Positions 41,916-55,382 are shown, counted from the stretch's first letter. The stretch: 64,000 bases of DNA from Centrapalus pauciflorus (GCA_020465985.1 JAANYP010006978.1:248001-312000), one strand, 5' to 3'. A program made the numbers and translations. The notes: a model not told the origin generated them from the letters alone.

Positions 41916-44900
41916 AAATGCATTATACAGAAATATGAGATCGAGCAGATAAGCATCACCATGGCGATCGTTGATATTGTTCAACATATTCCCACAATAG
42001 AATTTGTTTAACGTTTTCATGCTTATGAGGTATATATTTATTTCAACTTCACATGTTATTCATCAATTACACACTTTTATACATTTATGTGTTGTTTTTT
42101 AGAAGAAGATTTTTATGACATAGTTTTTATCTTTTTCAGGATGATGAATAAAAGAACACAACGAACATGTCGGTAGTTAAAAATTTACTTCCAATATATT
42201 TTACTTATTATAATTTTATTTCCGTAAATATTTTATTTCAATCAATTATGCACTGTCATAGATGCATTTGTTTGTATTTTAATAGTTTTTAAAATAATGT
42301 TAATGATAATCGTAAAAATATCATATTTATTTCTATGTCTCTTAGATGGTTTTGTTAGACATGGTTGTTAGTAATTCACCATACATTAATCAAAATCACG
42401 TATGATATATATGATTAATGGTTCGTTACTAACGATTTATATTTCAAAGATTCTAATTGTTTAAAAATATTCATTTAAAAAGTTATGTATACAAAATCAA
42501 AGATTAAATGTTTTCTTATTTTACTAAAATATTTTTAATTTACTATATACATAAAATAAAAAGTATCTAATTTACTACTATCTTAATAATTTAAAAGTTT
42601 TAGAATAAATTGTGATTATATAGTTATTATTAACTTAATTGTATATATGTTACAAAAAAGTTTGTGTCATAACTTTTATAGTTATTATTATTATTTTTAA
42701 ATTGTAAACTAAAATAAGTTAATAAGTTAAAATATTTAAATCAATAATCAAGATATTTAAAAAAAATATAAGTTCATTTAATTAATTTTTATCAAATATA
42801 TGAATCAGTATATTTTATATAACTTCTGCTTGCACATAAAAATTGTATATATAAAAACCAACAAGAAACTATAAAATATAAACGTATAAACACATTTTAA
42901 TAATTACTAAAGCTTATAATAAACTAAAGAGTTACTAAATTATAATTATGATCGCTAAAAGATAAAATTAAGTAAAAAATAATACATAAGTAAAAAAGAT
43001 ATATTTAAAAAAGATTATTTAAATTCACTTAGGTTTCTTCTAAAAAAATATAGCATATTAAAAATTTGTAGTTTTAAGTCATTGTATTTTAATTACCCCA
43101 CTAACTATGTAATTTCTAATTTATCTAATTTTAATTAAATGTTTACAACAAATCATCATATCTATATTATATTACAAGACATGTATATAAATTTCAATTA
43201 ATAACACACTAATGCAATGTTTTGAATTTAAACTGTCCAACTAATAGAACTCGATTTAAAATCATAAGGACACATAAATAATTAATTATCATAACAATTT
43301 TTTCGATAACCTTTTCATTTGAATATCATTAATCATCTTATTAATAATTTATTCATTTTGTTTTTGTAAATATAATAATTATATATGTTTAAAATGTTAA
43401 TGATTTTAATGTTATTATTATTACTATTGCCAACTATATTATATTTTATTATTATGACATAATAAATGTTAAAATGAAATTATTATCATCATCATTATAT
43501 AGGTTAATTTAATACGATCAATCAATAAGTTTTTATGTCTCTTCAGCTGTATTATATTAAATTTATTTATAACATTTTTACCTCTTGAATTACATCTCAT
43601 TTTCACAATGAATTAATTGGTTCACTATAAGTAGTGGAACATATTATTTTCAGTATTTCCTTCTATATTACATTCTCTAACGAGTTACAATTGTACGTGA
43701 AAGAATATCGTGATTTTTAATATTTTTTCCAGTAATTAAATATTAAAGTCGTATTTTCGTTATCTAAACCATTTCGCCCATCATTTATATTGGTTGCACG
43801 TGTTTTAATGCCATAGAATGATTATGGAAAAGTATGATAAATCCTTATCGATCAAATTGAATTATGCAACTCCAATTGGAGATTAGTATAGGAGTAAGAT
43901 TTTTTATCTTCCTTTTATTATATTTAGACTATTTTTTTAGGTTTTCGAAAAAAATGATGCCTCCATTCGTTAGCAACATAAAAAATATACACTTCAACAC
44001 TTTGGTATGTTGGAATTAGGAAGGTCTACTAAAACAACAAATAAACTTTTTGAAAATGCATGGTTTATTTCAATATTTAAATGTTTTGGGATCTATTATT
44101 TAATTGAATATTTTTAAACAATTTATTATAAGTAACTAAAATTTACATCAATACATTTTATTATTAGTTAACAAGTTTTGAGTATAAATTTTCTTTTATA
44201 AATTGTCACTAAGATAATGATGACATTAACAGGACAAAAATATTCTTTAAAGTAATATTAATATCATTAGTTAATAAATATATAAATTTGGTTAAACTAA
44301 TGTTTTTGGTAATCTGTAACATACATGTAGATTCTATACTAGATCTATAACAATATTTACTTCAATAATATTTGTTCAAATATTTATAATGATGATTCTA
44401 AAATACATACATAATTAAATATATTATTTTACATTTATTTTTTATTTTATTGTTACAAAAATTTAATCATCAAAATCAACCATTTTAAATATTTAAGTAC
44501 TAAACGGACTGTACTAAAAACTTCTAACTTTTAATTATTTAAATAGACTATGCTCAAAACTTCTAACATTATTCATTCTTTTTTTAAAGAAAAATTAAGA
44601 TAAAAATATATAATCAAATGAACAATTAATTTCATATGTTCTATAAATAAAATGAAATCGCCAACTCTTAACATATATATAACGAATGATTAAGTTTTTC
44701 AATTTAATAATATGTAAAAAAATTATTTCTAAAATCAGTATCTTTAAATTATTATATAATACAATTATATATTACTATTAACAAAAATGAACGATATATG
44801 CATAAAAGTTAAAATTACAAATAATATTTAAAAGTTACATGCATAAATGTGACATTTATTTTTTAAATTTCTGCATAACTATATGTTATCGTATTTAGAG

Positions 44901-45059
44901 TTTATATAGTAATTTAAATATTATTAAAAACTTAGATTGATATAATAATTCAAGTCAATAGAAAAGTTATAATCTTTTTATTATATTAAAAAATTTCAAA
45001 CTCATTTAGACAATTATAGTGGTTCCAAGAAACATAAATATCTAATAATTATAATGTAA
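41916..45059. other. AT-rich gene-free spacer
   Basis: Very AT-rich sequence without any convincing exon. Segments are diverged relatives of the 38-42 kb repeats. Confidence 0.6.
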
Positions 45060-45105
45060 TTAAACTAAAAATAACCCAGTGCATCGCACGGATCATTTTG
45101 ACTAG
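45060..45105 (+). mobile_element. Helitron 3' terminus
   Basis: A GTGCATCGCAC hairpin with CC/GG context is followed after about 15 bases by CTAG and then T. This is a standard plant Helitron 3' end. The matching 5' end upstream is not identified, so element size is unknown; it may explain part of the repeat-built 37-45 kb region. Confidence 0.6.
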
Positions 45106-45223
45106 TAATATATAGGTTTAGGTTTTGTTAAGCTTAACCTGATGATTAAATTACGAAAAATAAACTCGTGACAATTTTTGTTTTTCGTTTTTGTATATGA
45201 AGAAATTATTATTAATGTTATTT

Positions 45224-47680
45224 TGTAACAACCCAGCTTTTATCTCAGTCTTTTATTTAGTTTTTGATCCAAATAATGTAAATTTAACTATATTATTAGT
45301 TATGTAATTAATTAAGTTCAAAGATTATTTAATTGAATTATATTTTGTTATAAATTATTAGAGATGATTAAATTAAAAGATATGTAAAATACAAAAGTTT
45401 AGTGGGTAAAATAGCAAAAATAATAAATTTATATATAAAAGCAAAATTAATGATCAATTAAGATCATTAATCATCAAACCTCTCTCTCTCTACTCTCTCT
45501 CTACATATACGGCCAACATTACAAATTAATCAAAATTCCATAAATTGCTACAATCAATTGAAGATTCAAGACAAAGGAGTTACAAGAATCAAAGATCAAC
45601 AACAATCTACAAGATTTTTGAGGTAATTATTGACTAAACTCTATAATTTCAAGAAATTGGTTCGGTTTTATTAGAAACCGAAATCTAAGATTAAAATGTG
45701 AAGATTTTTGGTTGCATGTATAAAATTATGATAGATTATGATGAATTGAAACAAATAAATGAAACAGAAACAAAATTTGATGCTTGGATTATTCAAATAT
45801 TGAAGAAAATCGGAATTTTAACAAAAGAAGAGTTCTTGACAAAAATATCATATTTTTTGATGATCTTACTTCAATTAGGATGTTATTGATAGGGAAAAAT
45901 GTATAAAAACACTCCAATAATATTATTATATCAATATATAACATTGCATGTTACTAAAAAGTGTTTTTGAGAATTAATATGAAAAATCCGTATGAAGAAC
46001 ACCAAGAACACCAAGAACAATTTCTGGAAAAATAACAAGTGTGGGATCCGAATTCGGATGACCCGAATTCGGATGATGTCCCATTTCGGACCACGAAATT
46101 CGGATGAAATCCATTTCGGTCCCATACTTCGGATAACAAATAAATATTTTGTTAAGTATTGGTCCGAACTCGGATGATCCGAGTTCGGATAGTATCAATT
46201 TCGGATAAAGTACCGTTTCGGACAGTTGGTGGTCCGAACTCGGATGACCCGAGTTCGGATGGCCTATTTCGGATGACCTAGAACCGAATCCGGATGATCC
46301 GAATTCGGATGGTCCTAATCCGGATGTGGTTTTTATGATTCAAAATATAAACAACAGAATTCCTTATATAAATATGAATGATCAGATTTCAGAAATGTAA
46401 CTTTATAAGACTTTGAGATTATTACTGACAAAGAATAGAAAGATTCTGATAAGATTTAAGAGATTGATGATAATATGATCAAAATATAAGATTGTGAGAT
46501 CAAAGACCAACGAATGAATCTTGAGCATAAATGATGAACACTGAATATATATTATTCGGATGATATAAGAGCTAATAAATATCAGAAATGATATTAATAA
46601 CAGATTGAGCAACGAGCAAAATGGCGAGCATCTGAAAGTCTGATATAAGTCAGATAGTGGTTCTATCCACTACAGATTGTGAGCAACAGAGCCAGAGCCA
46701 GAAACTAAAAGAGCACAAATAGCCAGTAACAGTGAGTTGTAGATTTCACTTTAACTGCATATTATGTGAATTGAGACTTTTGTTGCATGATTCTGATTTA
46801 TTGATATTCTGATCTTGAGCTTATTGAAATATTGTCATAGTATATTTACTATGATTTGTTGAGCTGAGTATTTCTTCTTCTAGATTCGATTCTTTGACGA
46901 GTCACTTGATTGTTAAGCTTAACACCATCACTATTGCTCAGTGTTGGGTTAACGTTAAGCTTATGATGTGCTGATTTACGTGATGAAAGCACAGAGGGTA
47001 GCTAGAGCTGAGCATTCCGATGATATCCATATAGAGCTTTTACTGGTAGCTAGCCCAGTACGTGGCTGATCCCCACTAATGATGCGTGTGTATGGATTAT
47101 CATCATCCGAGCATTCCTTATGAATTTGTCTAAAAGTCTCAAGAGCAACAACAGTTTTATAACTGGGAGCTGAGCAAAGTCGCGCATCAAAAGAGCATAA
47201 TTGGCCAATGACCCTTCGAGATTGAGCTGTGCATGAGCCTAGTGCAGTGCATATAGAGCTGAGCCGTGCATGAGCCGAGTGCAGTGCATGTGCTTCCGCG
47301 TTCATAATTGCATGTTAAATGTGAAATTTTACATTCTCACTAAGCAAATAAGCTTACCCGTTGTTGCATTATTTTTCAGGTAAAGGCAAAGGATTGGCTG
47401 GACCTAGTTCATAGGTCAGGACTTTGAAAGAGCTTGAAGTGCATTAGAACCTGTTCCAATACCTTGGTACTTGATTAAAGATAGAGCTTTGGGGTTTGGG
47501 TTAGTTTACATTTGTGCTTTGATGTAATAGTCTAGAAGTCTGCCCCTGTTACTTAAAAATTATCTCTGATTGTAATTAACTTTTATTCCGCAACTGTTAA
47601 TTTTATCTTAGTTTCCTGATTGATATTGCGTTGCTACTGGGCCTTGACTTGAGACCTTTCAGAAATCTGAGGGTCTCACA
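45224..47680. mobile_element. Solo LTR, 2.46 kb, 5-bp duplication
   Basis: Begins TGTAACAACCCAGC and ends GAGGGTCTCACA (TG..CA), flanked by perfect 5-bp repeats TATTT (45219-45223 and 47681-47685). There is no second LTR, gag-pol frame or primer-binding site, so it is a solo LTR, probably Ty3/Gypsy by its termini. It holds four perfect hairpins at 46048-46308. Confidence 0.85.
46048..46308. repeat. Four 25-nt hairpins inside the solo LTR
   Basis: Units at 46048-46072, 46164-46188, 46234-46258 and 46284-46308 each consist of a 10-nt arm, the 5-nt loop ATGAY and a complementary 10-nt arm (for example CCGAACTCGG, loop, CCGAGTTCGG). Units 1-3 pair perfectly; unit 4 has one mismatch-type change. 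Further TTTCGGA half-sites lie between them. Confidence 0.85.
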
Positions 47681-48010
47681 TATTTTAAGGTTGTAACTAT
47701 ACTTGCATAAATCCCAAATGTCAATAGGATGGAAATGGAATCATCAACGAATACATAAAAGAATATTCTAATTGTTTTAGCTTGGAATTTAAGCAGGATG
47801 AACCACACAACTATTCCGATTACACTTCAACTGTGGATGTGCCCATTCCCTCTGCCACTTTAATTGCTTTGCTTGCATGTGACAGTGATACAGTTAAATT
47901 ACTTGGTTATCTTATCTTATTTATTATTTATTAATTCTGAAATTGATAATAAGGAAAATTAAGTTACACTAAAAGTAGAATACTCTTGTGTCTCTGTTAA
48001 ATTATAAAAA

Positions 48011-48905
48011 TTAGTTTATTTACCCGTGCATTACACGAGATAATTAAATAGATGTTTTTTTAAAATTAGTATAAATTCAAATAATAATCATGGAAACAAA
48101 AAATAAAATAACAATATTATACTACTAAAAAGATTATTGAAAATATATAAAGCAGGTAATCAAAGAGAAAAAAATACATAAATAAGATTTAAATAATAAC
48201 GAAGAAAGAAAAAATTATAAAAATTTGGTAAATAGTCAAACTCTTTTTCCTAAATTAGTTTAATTATTTATTTAATATTTTTAAAGAGTTTAGATAAGAA
48301 GATAAAGGAACACATGAGTTGTGAACTCAAATTTAAAACAAAAATCCGAGATAATAGACGGACATTTCCCTAAATCTATTACATATAAATTGTAGATTAT
48401 TACAAATGTTACATCTAGGTTATGCTAATTGACATTTTAGTTGGGTGTCAAGTGACATAGTAAAGAATTTCTTAAAATTTTTAATAAAATAATTTAAATA
48501 AATAGTTTAGGTAAATTTAAGTTTTTTTTTGAACGGCAAACTATCCTACTCCTACTCCTAAACTACTCCTTTATCACCAGACTTACTTACTCCACCTAAA
48601 TTTAAACTTGCCTCCGACAGGGATCGAACCCATGAACTCTCGCTTATAACTCCACCTTCTTACCATCAGGCCAAAGGCCCTTTGGTAGGTAAATTTAAGT
48701 GATTAGATTAAATTGGCTTTCATTAATACAACTTAAATTACATTGTGATTAATTTAGGATTTGATTTACTTTTTAAAATTAATTAGATGGTTTAATGAGA
48801 AAGTTATATTAGGAAGTTTTGGAGGGAAAATAAAATTTTGGTTAATTGAGGTGGTGACATGTGACATTACATGTTGTCATGTTTTCCTGTATTAATATAT
48901 AAAGA
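48011..48905 (-). mobile_element. Non-autonomous Helitron
   Basis: Read on the minus strand: TCTTTATATATTAATACAGG after an A at the 5' end, and hairpin CTCGTGTAATGCACGGG then CTAA followed by T at the 3' end. 895 bp without RepHel frame. A SINE is inserted inside it (48523-48686). Confidence 0.82.
48523..48686 (-). mobile_element. SINE nested in Helitron, 14-bp duplication
   Basis: Poly(T) start on the plus strand equals a poly(A) tail on the minus strand. A tRNA-like head lies at the right, with B-box complement GGGATCGAACCC and A-box region near ACCATCAGGCCAAAGG. Perfect 14-bp direct repeats AGGTAAATTTAAGT flank it (48509-48522 and 48687-48700), as expected from L1-type target-primed insertion. 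Confidence 0.9.
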
Positions 48906-49535
48906 TAAAGATTGAATAAACACTACAAGTTCAGAGAACGAATGAAATCCAACGTTTTATTTATCATCATTTTTCAATGTTTCATGGTTAAAAATTGAAA
49001 CGATTAGTCATATTTTCAGTAGCTATAACAAAACATATATAAAATAGACGTGAGGATAATTAAATGAAAAAATTTGAAAAATTAGTTAAAATATATGTTA
49101 ACATAAACAAAACAAAAAAAATACAAATTTTCACAAACTTATTAGAAATATATGAATGATAAAAAGTTAAAACTTATTAAACTCTATACAACTTAAACAT
49201 AAACAAAAACAAAAATTATAAAGTTACGAAAACCTATTAAAAGGTATATAAATGATAAAACTTTAAAAACTTATTAAGATACAAATACATGCATACACAC
49301 ACATATATACGGTAAAAACATAAAAACTAAAACTAAAAACAATAAAAAGTTATTAAAAGTTTCCGAAAACGGTCCTAAAAGTTAAAATGACATGAATATC
49401 ACTAAAGTTAATAAAGAGTTAATCAGTTGTTTATTTCAGGAACAAAAAACAAGCATATTTTATTTTTAAATATTATTTATGTAATTTAGCCTTAAGTTTA
49501 TTTACTTTTTACCGATGTAGACGATAATAAGTATA

Positions 49536-50556
49536 GGGTTAACTACATATTTATGCAACGACGTTTTTACTTTTTGTCAATTTATGCAACAAAATCACAT
49601 TTAACACAATTTATGCAATTACGTTTGAACTTGTTATCAAAAATCAAATGACATTTTTTTAACCATCTTATACAACGAAATTATTTTTAAGATGGTTCAT
49701 GCAATGATGTTTGAACTTTTTATCAAAATATACAACATTTAATATACTTATTTATCTGGTAATTTATTAATCTATTGTACATCACTTAAAATTTTAAGTG
49801 ACACAACTACATGTAAAAAAAATTAATGTCACCATTTTTCTAATTTAATATGAGTTAGGTGAAAAACTTATATGACTTCAATACAGAATTTTGTTTCTAT
49901 TGGTTTATTATTATTTTTTCGTACTAGGGTTAAAAATTTGTTGCTCGTTTTCGGTTAAAAGATTACGAATACCTAACAATGATACCATCAAATAATTGAG
50001 AATAATATGAGATTCATGATTAAACGTTTAATATAAGTGATTACTTTTTACTGTACGAATTTGATTATCGTTAAGCATAAACACTTAATATTCAACGTAT
50101 GATTAGATGAATGTTTAACGTAAATGGTAGAGTTTTACGGCATAAATCGATTAACTTTATATTAAATCGTAATAAAACTTGTTGTATAAATAATTGTAAT
50201 AGAATAGTAGACACAAATGTTAATTTTGCAGTGTAACTTTTATTTTATAAAAGAATTGAATTTGGTGATGTGAATTTTTGTACACATAGATGTGTTCATC
50301 TAGTTTTTTTTATTGATGTACAATAAATCAATAGATTATTAGGTTAATAGGTAAATTATGTTGTATGTTTGTGTAATAAGTTCAACCGTTATTGCATAAA
50401 TCGTGTTAAATATAATTTCATTAATCTACTTGGTAAAAATATAAAACATTATTATATTTTCTAATAACATGTTCATTGCTAAAAATGATTTCGTTGCATA
50501 AACCGATAAAATATATAATCGTTGTTGTTTACGTTGAATAAACATGGAGTTAACTG
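49536..50556. mobile_element. MULE-like element ending at PGK promoter
   Basis: Left end GGGTTAACTACATATTTATG; the right end, inverted, reads CAGTTAACTCCATGTTTATT. Both continue with repeated TTATGCAACGA motifs. Flanking 9-mers ATAAGTATA and GTAAATATA agree at 7 of 9 positions, so the duplication is degraded. About 1.02 kb, non-coding. Its right edge is about 300 bp upstream of the PGK start codon. Confidence 0.6.
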
Positions 50557-50764
50557 GTAAATATATTGTGGGCTGGGCAGACAAAGCAGCCCACCGTGTT
50601 GTGTGTTGTGTGCTCCATTTCTCCTACAAAAGTCAAAAGGTCTCCAGTCCACTACTAGGGTTGCGCTCTTCACCAACACCATACGTTCTCGATTCTTCCG
50701 ATTTCAAAATCCTCGTGAGTTTCATCCATCCTTCTCTCATCTATCTTCAACTCTTTTTGTTTCT

Positions 50765-50790
50765 GATCCTGATCCTGATCCTGATCCTGA
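50765..50790. repeat. (GATCCT)n in PGK leader
   Basis: About four and a half hexamer units in the probable 5' UTR, 70 bases upstream of the ATG. A likely polymorphic microsatellite. Confidence 0.9.
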
Positions 50791-50857
50791 TTTCTGTTTC
50801 TATTTTTTTTGCTAAGGAATCTGAAATCAAGGTACAGTTGTTGTTACTGAAACTAAA

Positions 50858-53314
50858 ATGGCGACCAAAAAGAGTGTCAGTAGTTTAACAGAAGCAGATC
50901 TCAAGGGAAAGAGGGTCTTTGTTAGGGTTGATCTCAACGTACCATTGGATGATAGCTTCAATATTACCGATGATACTCGTATCCGCGCCGCTGTTCCTAC
51001 TATCAAGTACTTGATGTCCAATGGTGCCAGAGTCATCCTCTCTTCTCATCTGGTAAATTTTTTTCTATCTTCATCTGATTTACATAATCAGCTCACGATT
51101 AGCATCTTCCTAAATAATCTATCTTCATAATATTTGAGCATCCGATTCCGATCGCCCTGTCGATTCTAATTTCGTCTGTATTCATTTTCTGTTATTATCA
51201 GAAATGTCGTTTTAGATAATTAATCGTAGCTATTGGTTTCTTTCATCTTTTTGCCACTGTTTCTAGCTGCAACTTTCAGATCTTGAATTTAGACTAGATC
51301 TTTCGGATTTGAACAACATAGATCACTATTGCATCCTTTGATATCTTATGATAGGATTGAAGGACTTTTGAACTGTAATGCATACTGTTCCTATATCACT
51401 TTTGATGATTTTTTTTTTCAGTTTTACTGAACTTAGTGATGATGGTTTGACGGAAAGTTTACCGTTTACTTGTAATGATGGATTTTCCATTTTTTTAATT
51501 TATTGTTTATGTTATTTATAGGGACGTCCAAAAGGTGTCACCCCAAAGTACAGTCTTAAGCCACTAGTGCCTAGACTCTCTGAACTCCTTGGAATCGAGG
51601 TTTGTTAATTTGTGCATCTTATTTCATGTTTTTTTTTTTTTTTTGGGTTTTTTGTATCGTTGCAACTGTTGTTTAAAGTGCGTCGTTTTGTGCCTTGAAA
51701 TTTAACATGTTACAGGTCATAATGGCAAGTGACTGCATAGGTCCAGAGGTTGAGAAACTGGTGGCTGAGATCCCTGAGGGAGGTGTTTTGCTCCTTGAAA
51801 ATGTTAGGTTCTATAAAGAGGAAGAGAAAAATGATCCTGAGTTTGCAAAGAAATTGGCATCCCTCGCCGACCTGTACGTCAATGATGCATTTGGAACTGC
51901 ACATAGGGCTCATGCATCAACGGAGGGTGTGGCGAAGCATTTGAAGCCTTCGGTTGCCGGGTTCCTCATGCAAAAGGTTTGTTTTTAGCACCCCTACTGC
52001 AGGTGGTAGCTGTATGTATATATGTTTTCTTAAAGGAAGATGAACTTTTATATCAGCTAGAGACATTTATAATTTTGCTAGCTGGCGTGTAAGGATAGAT
52101 GATAGTGCAGGTTCATGGATAGATGCTGGCCGATATATGTTATTGCAAGTTGAGCTCACACTGAAATTTGCAGTTTCTCCATTGAACTTCATATCCATCT
52201 AGCCATCTTTTGAATCGCTAAAATGGCGATATTTAGGACCTTTAGGTCAAGATATCATGTGTTCATATTATCATATGATGCAACGTCCTAAGTATAAAAA
52301 TAGTTAACTCTTAGTCCCATCTTCTCTAAGCACATCCAAAATTCTTAATTTAATTTGAAATGCATATAGCAGTAGGTATATGAACACTTTGTTAGATGGG
52401 TATCAGATAATCTTTTGGCATAATTGAAGAAATTTCTCCTGTTTTCAGGAGCTTGACTACCTAGTTGGAGCTGTCTCTAATCCCAAGAAGCCTTTTGCTG
52501 CCATAGTTGGAGGGTCCAAGGTGTCCAGTAAAATTGGTGTGATCGAGTCGTTATTGGAGAAGGTTGACATTCTTGTACTAGGTGGAGGTATGATATTTAC
52601 TTTCTATAAAGCCCAAGGACACTCGGTCGGTTCATCCCTTGTGGAGGAAGATAAACTTGAGCTTGCAACAACCCTTCTTGAGAAGGCAAAGTCTAAAGGA
52701 GTGTCTTTATTGCTCCCTTCTGATGTTGTCATTGCGGACAAGTTTGCTGCAGATGCAAACAGCAAGGTTAGCTTTTTGAAAGCTTGTCACTGCTTATGTT
52801 TTAATTAGCAGTTGATATAGTTTCAACTATCAGACACCTGTTAATGGGGCTGTTCGTTGTTTTATATCTTTGCAGGTTGTTCCAGCATCAAGTATCCCTG
52901 ATGGGTGGATGGGATTGGACATTGGTCCAGATTCCATCAAGTCATTTAGCGAAGCTTTGGATACCACACAAACCATCATATGGAATGGACCTATGGGTGT
53001 GTTCGAGTTTGATAAATTTGCTACAGGAACTGAGGTAATTTACATGCATAGTAGATGATATGGACACTACAGAAGTTTTTGATATAAATTACTAAAGTTT
53101 TGATTTTGCTTGAATCCAGGCTATAGCGAAAAAGCTGGCAGAGGTTAGTGGGAAGGGAGTGACGACTATCATCGGAGGGGGTGACTCTGTTGCAGCAGTT
53201 GAGAAGGTTGGACTTGCTGACAAGATGAGCCACATCTCTACTGGTGGTGGTGCTAGTTTGGAGCTTCTTGAAGGGAAGACACTTCCTGGGGTGCTTGCAT
53301 TGGATGACGCTTGA
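50858..53314 (+). CDS. PGK3: Phosphoglycerate kinase, cytosolic
   Basis: Six exons: 50858-51052, 51522-51599, 51716-51976, 52449-52766, 52876-53034 and 53120-53314. All splices are phase 0, giving 401 aa, the exact size class of plant cytosolic PGK. It begins MATKKSVSSL with no transit peptide, unlike the plastid isoforms. It catalyses 1,3-bisphosphoglycerate + ADP to 3-phosphoglycerate + ATP in glycolysis, and the reverse in gluconeogenesis. Visible motifs: substrate loop VRVDLNVPLDD (22-32), GRPKG after the first intron, LLLENVRFYKEEEKNDPEFA, DLYVNDAFGTAHRAHAST, nucleotide-site GGSKVSSKIGVIESLL, NGPMGVFEFDKFATGT and GGGDSVAAVEK (from 356). All key residues appear intact. The leader is pyrimidine-rich and a 5' UTR intron cannot be judged. 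Confidence 0.97.
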
Positions 53315-55028
53315 GCCTGTTGGTCAGTGTTCATTTTGTAATCAGCGAATATATGTCATAATGGAACTGAACCAAGGTGGTTATTGTTTGTTGAAGGGTC
53401 TTTGGTTCAGCCTTGAATTTAATAAGTGGTCCTCCAGCCATTATGTGGCTAGATTTTGAGAGCATTTGAGTGGTTCAGTAAATGTTTTTTTTTGGCATAG
53501 TTTATGATGTATAACTGGTGTTTTACTATTTTTGTTAGTGGCAATAGAATCTGGACAACTTACTCTTTAAAACAGGTTTGGGCTGGTTATGATATTTGCA
53601 CTTTGTATTCTCTTGTGCAAAACACCACAATCAACCAATCAATCTTTCTTTTGATTTTTGAATGAAACAGAAATTCAGAATAGACTTTGTTTTAAAGTTG
53701 AAAATTGGATGGATGTTGGAAACTGGCAGGCACTAGCGCAACAAGACAAGTAGGCAGCTACTATATGGTTGAGGTTGAATCCCACCCACATTTTGATGTT
53801 GTCTAGAGAATTGCTAGAAATCTATGTACATAGGTGAAACTCAGATGTTGACAATTAATCCTAAATTGAAGTAAGAGAATGTAATTGCTTATAAGTTTTT
53901 GAAAGTAATAGTAGTTACACATAGTTAAATTGATTAGGGATAAACAAAAATCACATTTTCTTGACCTGTACCGGTATCGATTAGCCGAAGAAAGTATGGT
54001 ATGCGAGACCCATATGTGACTTAAATGGGAGTTGAGAAAAACGGAAATTGGGAGTAGTTTGAATCGATATGAATGATTATACTTTTGTAACTCCTAATTT
54101 AATCCATATCATTTTTTAAAATTTAATTTTATGCAAAAACGATTTTGAAATTCTTAATTTAATCGATATCCTTCCCTAAATCGTAATTATATGCAAAACC
54201 TATTCTAAATTCTGATTTCTCATTCATTCAACAAAATTGGCAATTAATCATTCAACAAGAGTTTAGTTTATTGTTCCATTATTCTATCATTTTTAGCAAA
54301 GAATTCATTGGAACACATGAATTGCATAAACTTTATTGAAGAAGGAACAAAAGTTAGTTTTAAAAAAACTTTAGGTATTCAATATATACACTTTAGGAAA
54401 CAATTATTGAAATGTGACTCCAAAATTTAGTTTAGTATGCTTAATTGGTTTGCCTATTGTTGTATTAGAGAAAAACCTCGAAGATTTCATATATTCTGAT
54501 GGCTTCTTGGTTGGATGGAACAACCACAAAAAGATACCAAATTTGTTTGGGTTTGTACGTCGTGCATTAAAGTTGTACGTCCACCAATGATACCAAACGG
54601 ATTAGTACCGAATATCACAATTTGATACGGTATTCAGTTATGCATTTTCGTCTAATTCAAGAGTCATGACGGGTCGTCACAGGATCAACCCCAAGCTCAT
54701 TCCTAATATCGACATATATAAAAAAAAAAAGACTAGCAATAATGCATTTCCTTTTCATATTTGTTTTCTTCATGTTCATAATGAAATATGAATCATTGTT
54801 CTTTTCACATAATAAAAGAATTTATAAATATAATTCCACGTACTAAACACTTTGATAGGTTTTATGATCAAAATGTATTGCGATGTAAGCTGGTTTGGGC
54901 CACGTGTTGAACAAGAAGTAAACAATGAACCCAAAAAAAAAAAAAAAGAATTTAAAAATGCTGTACGGTTTTTAAAGTATTACGCGTCGCAGGGCTTTGA
55001 AAGAAATAATGAAAGTAAAAACAACAAC
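53315..55028. other. PGK 3' UTR and spacer
   Basis: The first 200-300 bases are probable 3' UTR. The remainder is AT-rich spacer with no supported gene. Confidence 0.6.
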
Positions 55029-55101
55029 GATCGCGTGGCCTAATGGATAAGGCGCTCGCCTCCGGAGCGGGAGATTGTGGGTTCGAGTCCCATCGCGATC
55101 G
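55029..55101 (+). tRNA. trnR-CCG: tRNA-Arg (CCG)
   Basis: Cloverleaf of 73 nt: acceptor GATCGCG pairs with CGCGATC, then discriminator G. D arm GGCCTAATGGATAAGGC (A-box). Anticodon stem CTCGC/GCGGG with loop CTCCGGA, so the anticodon is CCG. T arm GTGGGTTCGAGTCCCAT (B-box). No intron; CCA is not encoded, as expected in a nuclear gene. TTTTT at 55104-55108 is the pol III terminator. It looks functional. Confidence 0.96.
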
Positions 55102-55162
55102 TATTTTTAATGCTCTGCAAGTCTGTACTCCGGGCTTTTTTGCACTGTCCAGATTCGATGTT

Positions 55163-55382
55163 ATTTGATATTTTTAATAACTTATTGAAATTTTGTTATT
55201 TTATAAGCTTTTTTAACAAATGTTTTGGTCAAAATCATTATAAATAAACCAAATCAATACTCGGTACCTTCTGAATACATTGTCTTGATAAAGACTATAA
55301 TATTAACTATTTATTTATACATTAAAAAAAAAGTAAGTTCTCATTTTAATTTATTTGGCCCAAACCAACTAACTTTTAATTT
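55163..55382. repeat. Direct duplication copy 1 (220 bp)
   Basis: Shares AAATGTTTTGGTCAAAATCA, AAGACTATAATATTAACTAT and TTTGGCCCAAACCAACTAAC with 56015-56226 in the same order. Together they bracket a Helitron-like segment. Confidence 0.9.

Noticed and set aside
46976..47305. 109-aa minus-strand frame in the solo LTR
   Set aside because: Low-complexity HSAHARL-type sequence from GAGC repeats within an LTR; no sign of a gene.
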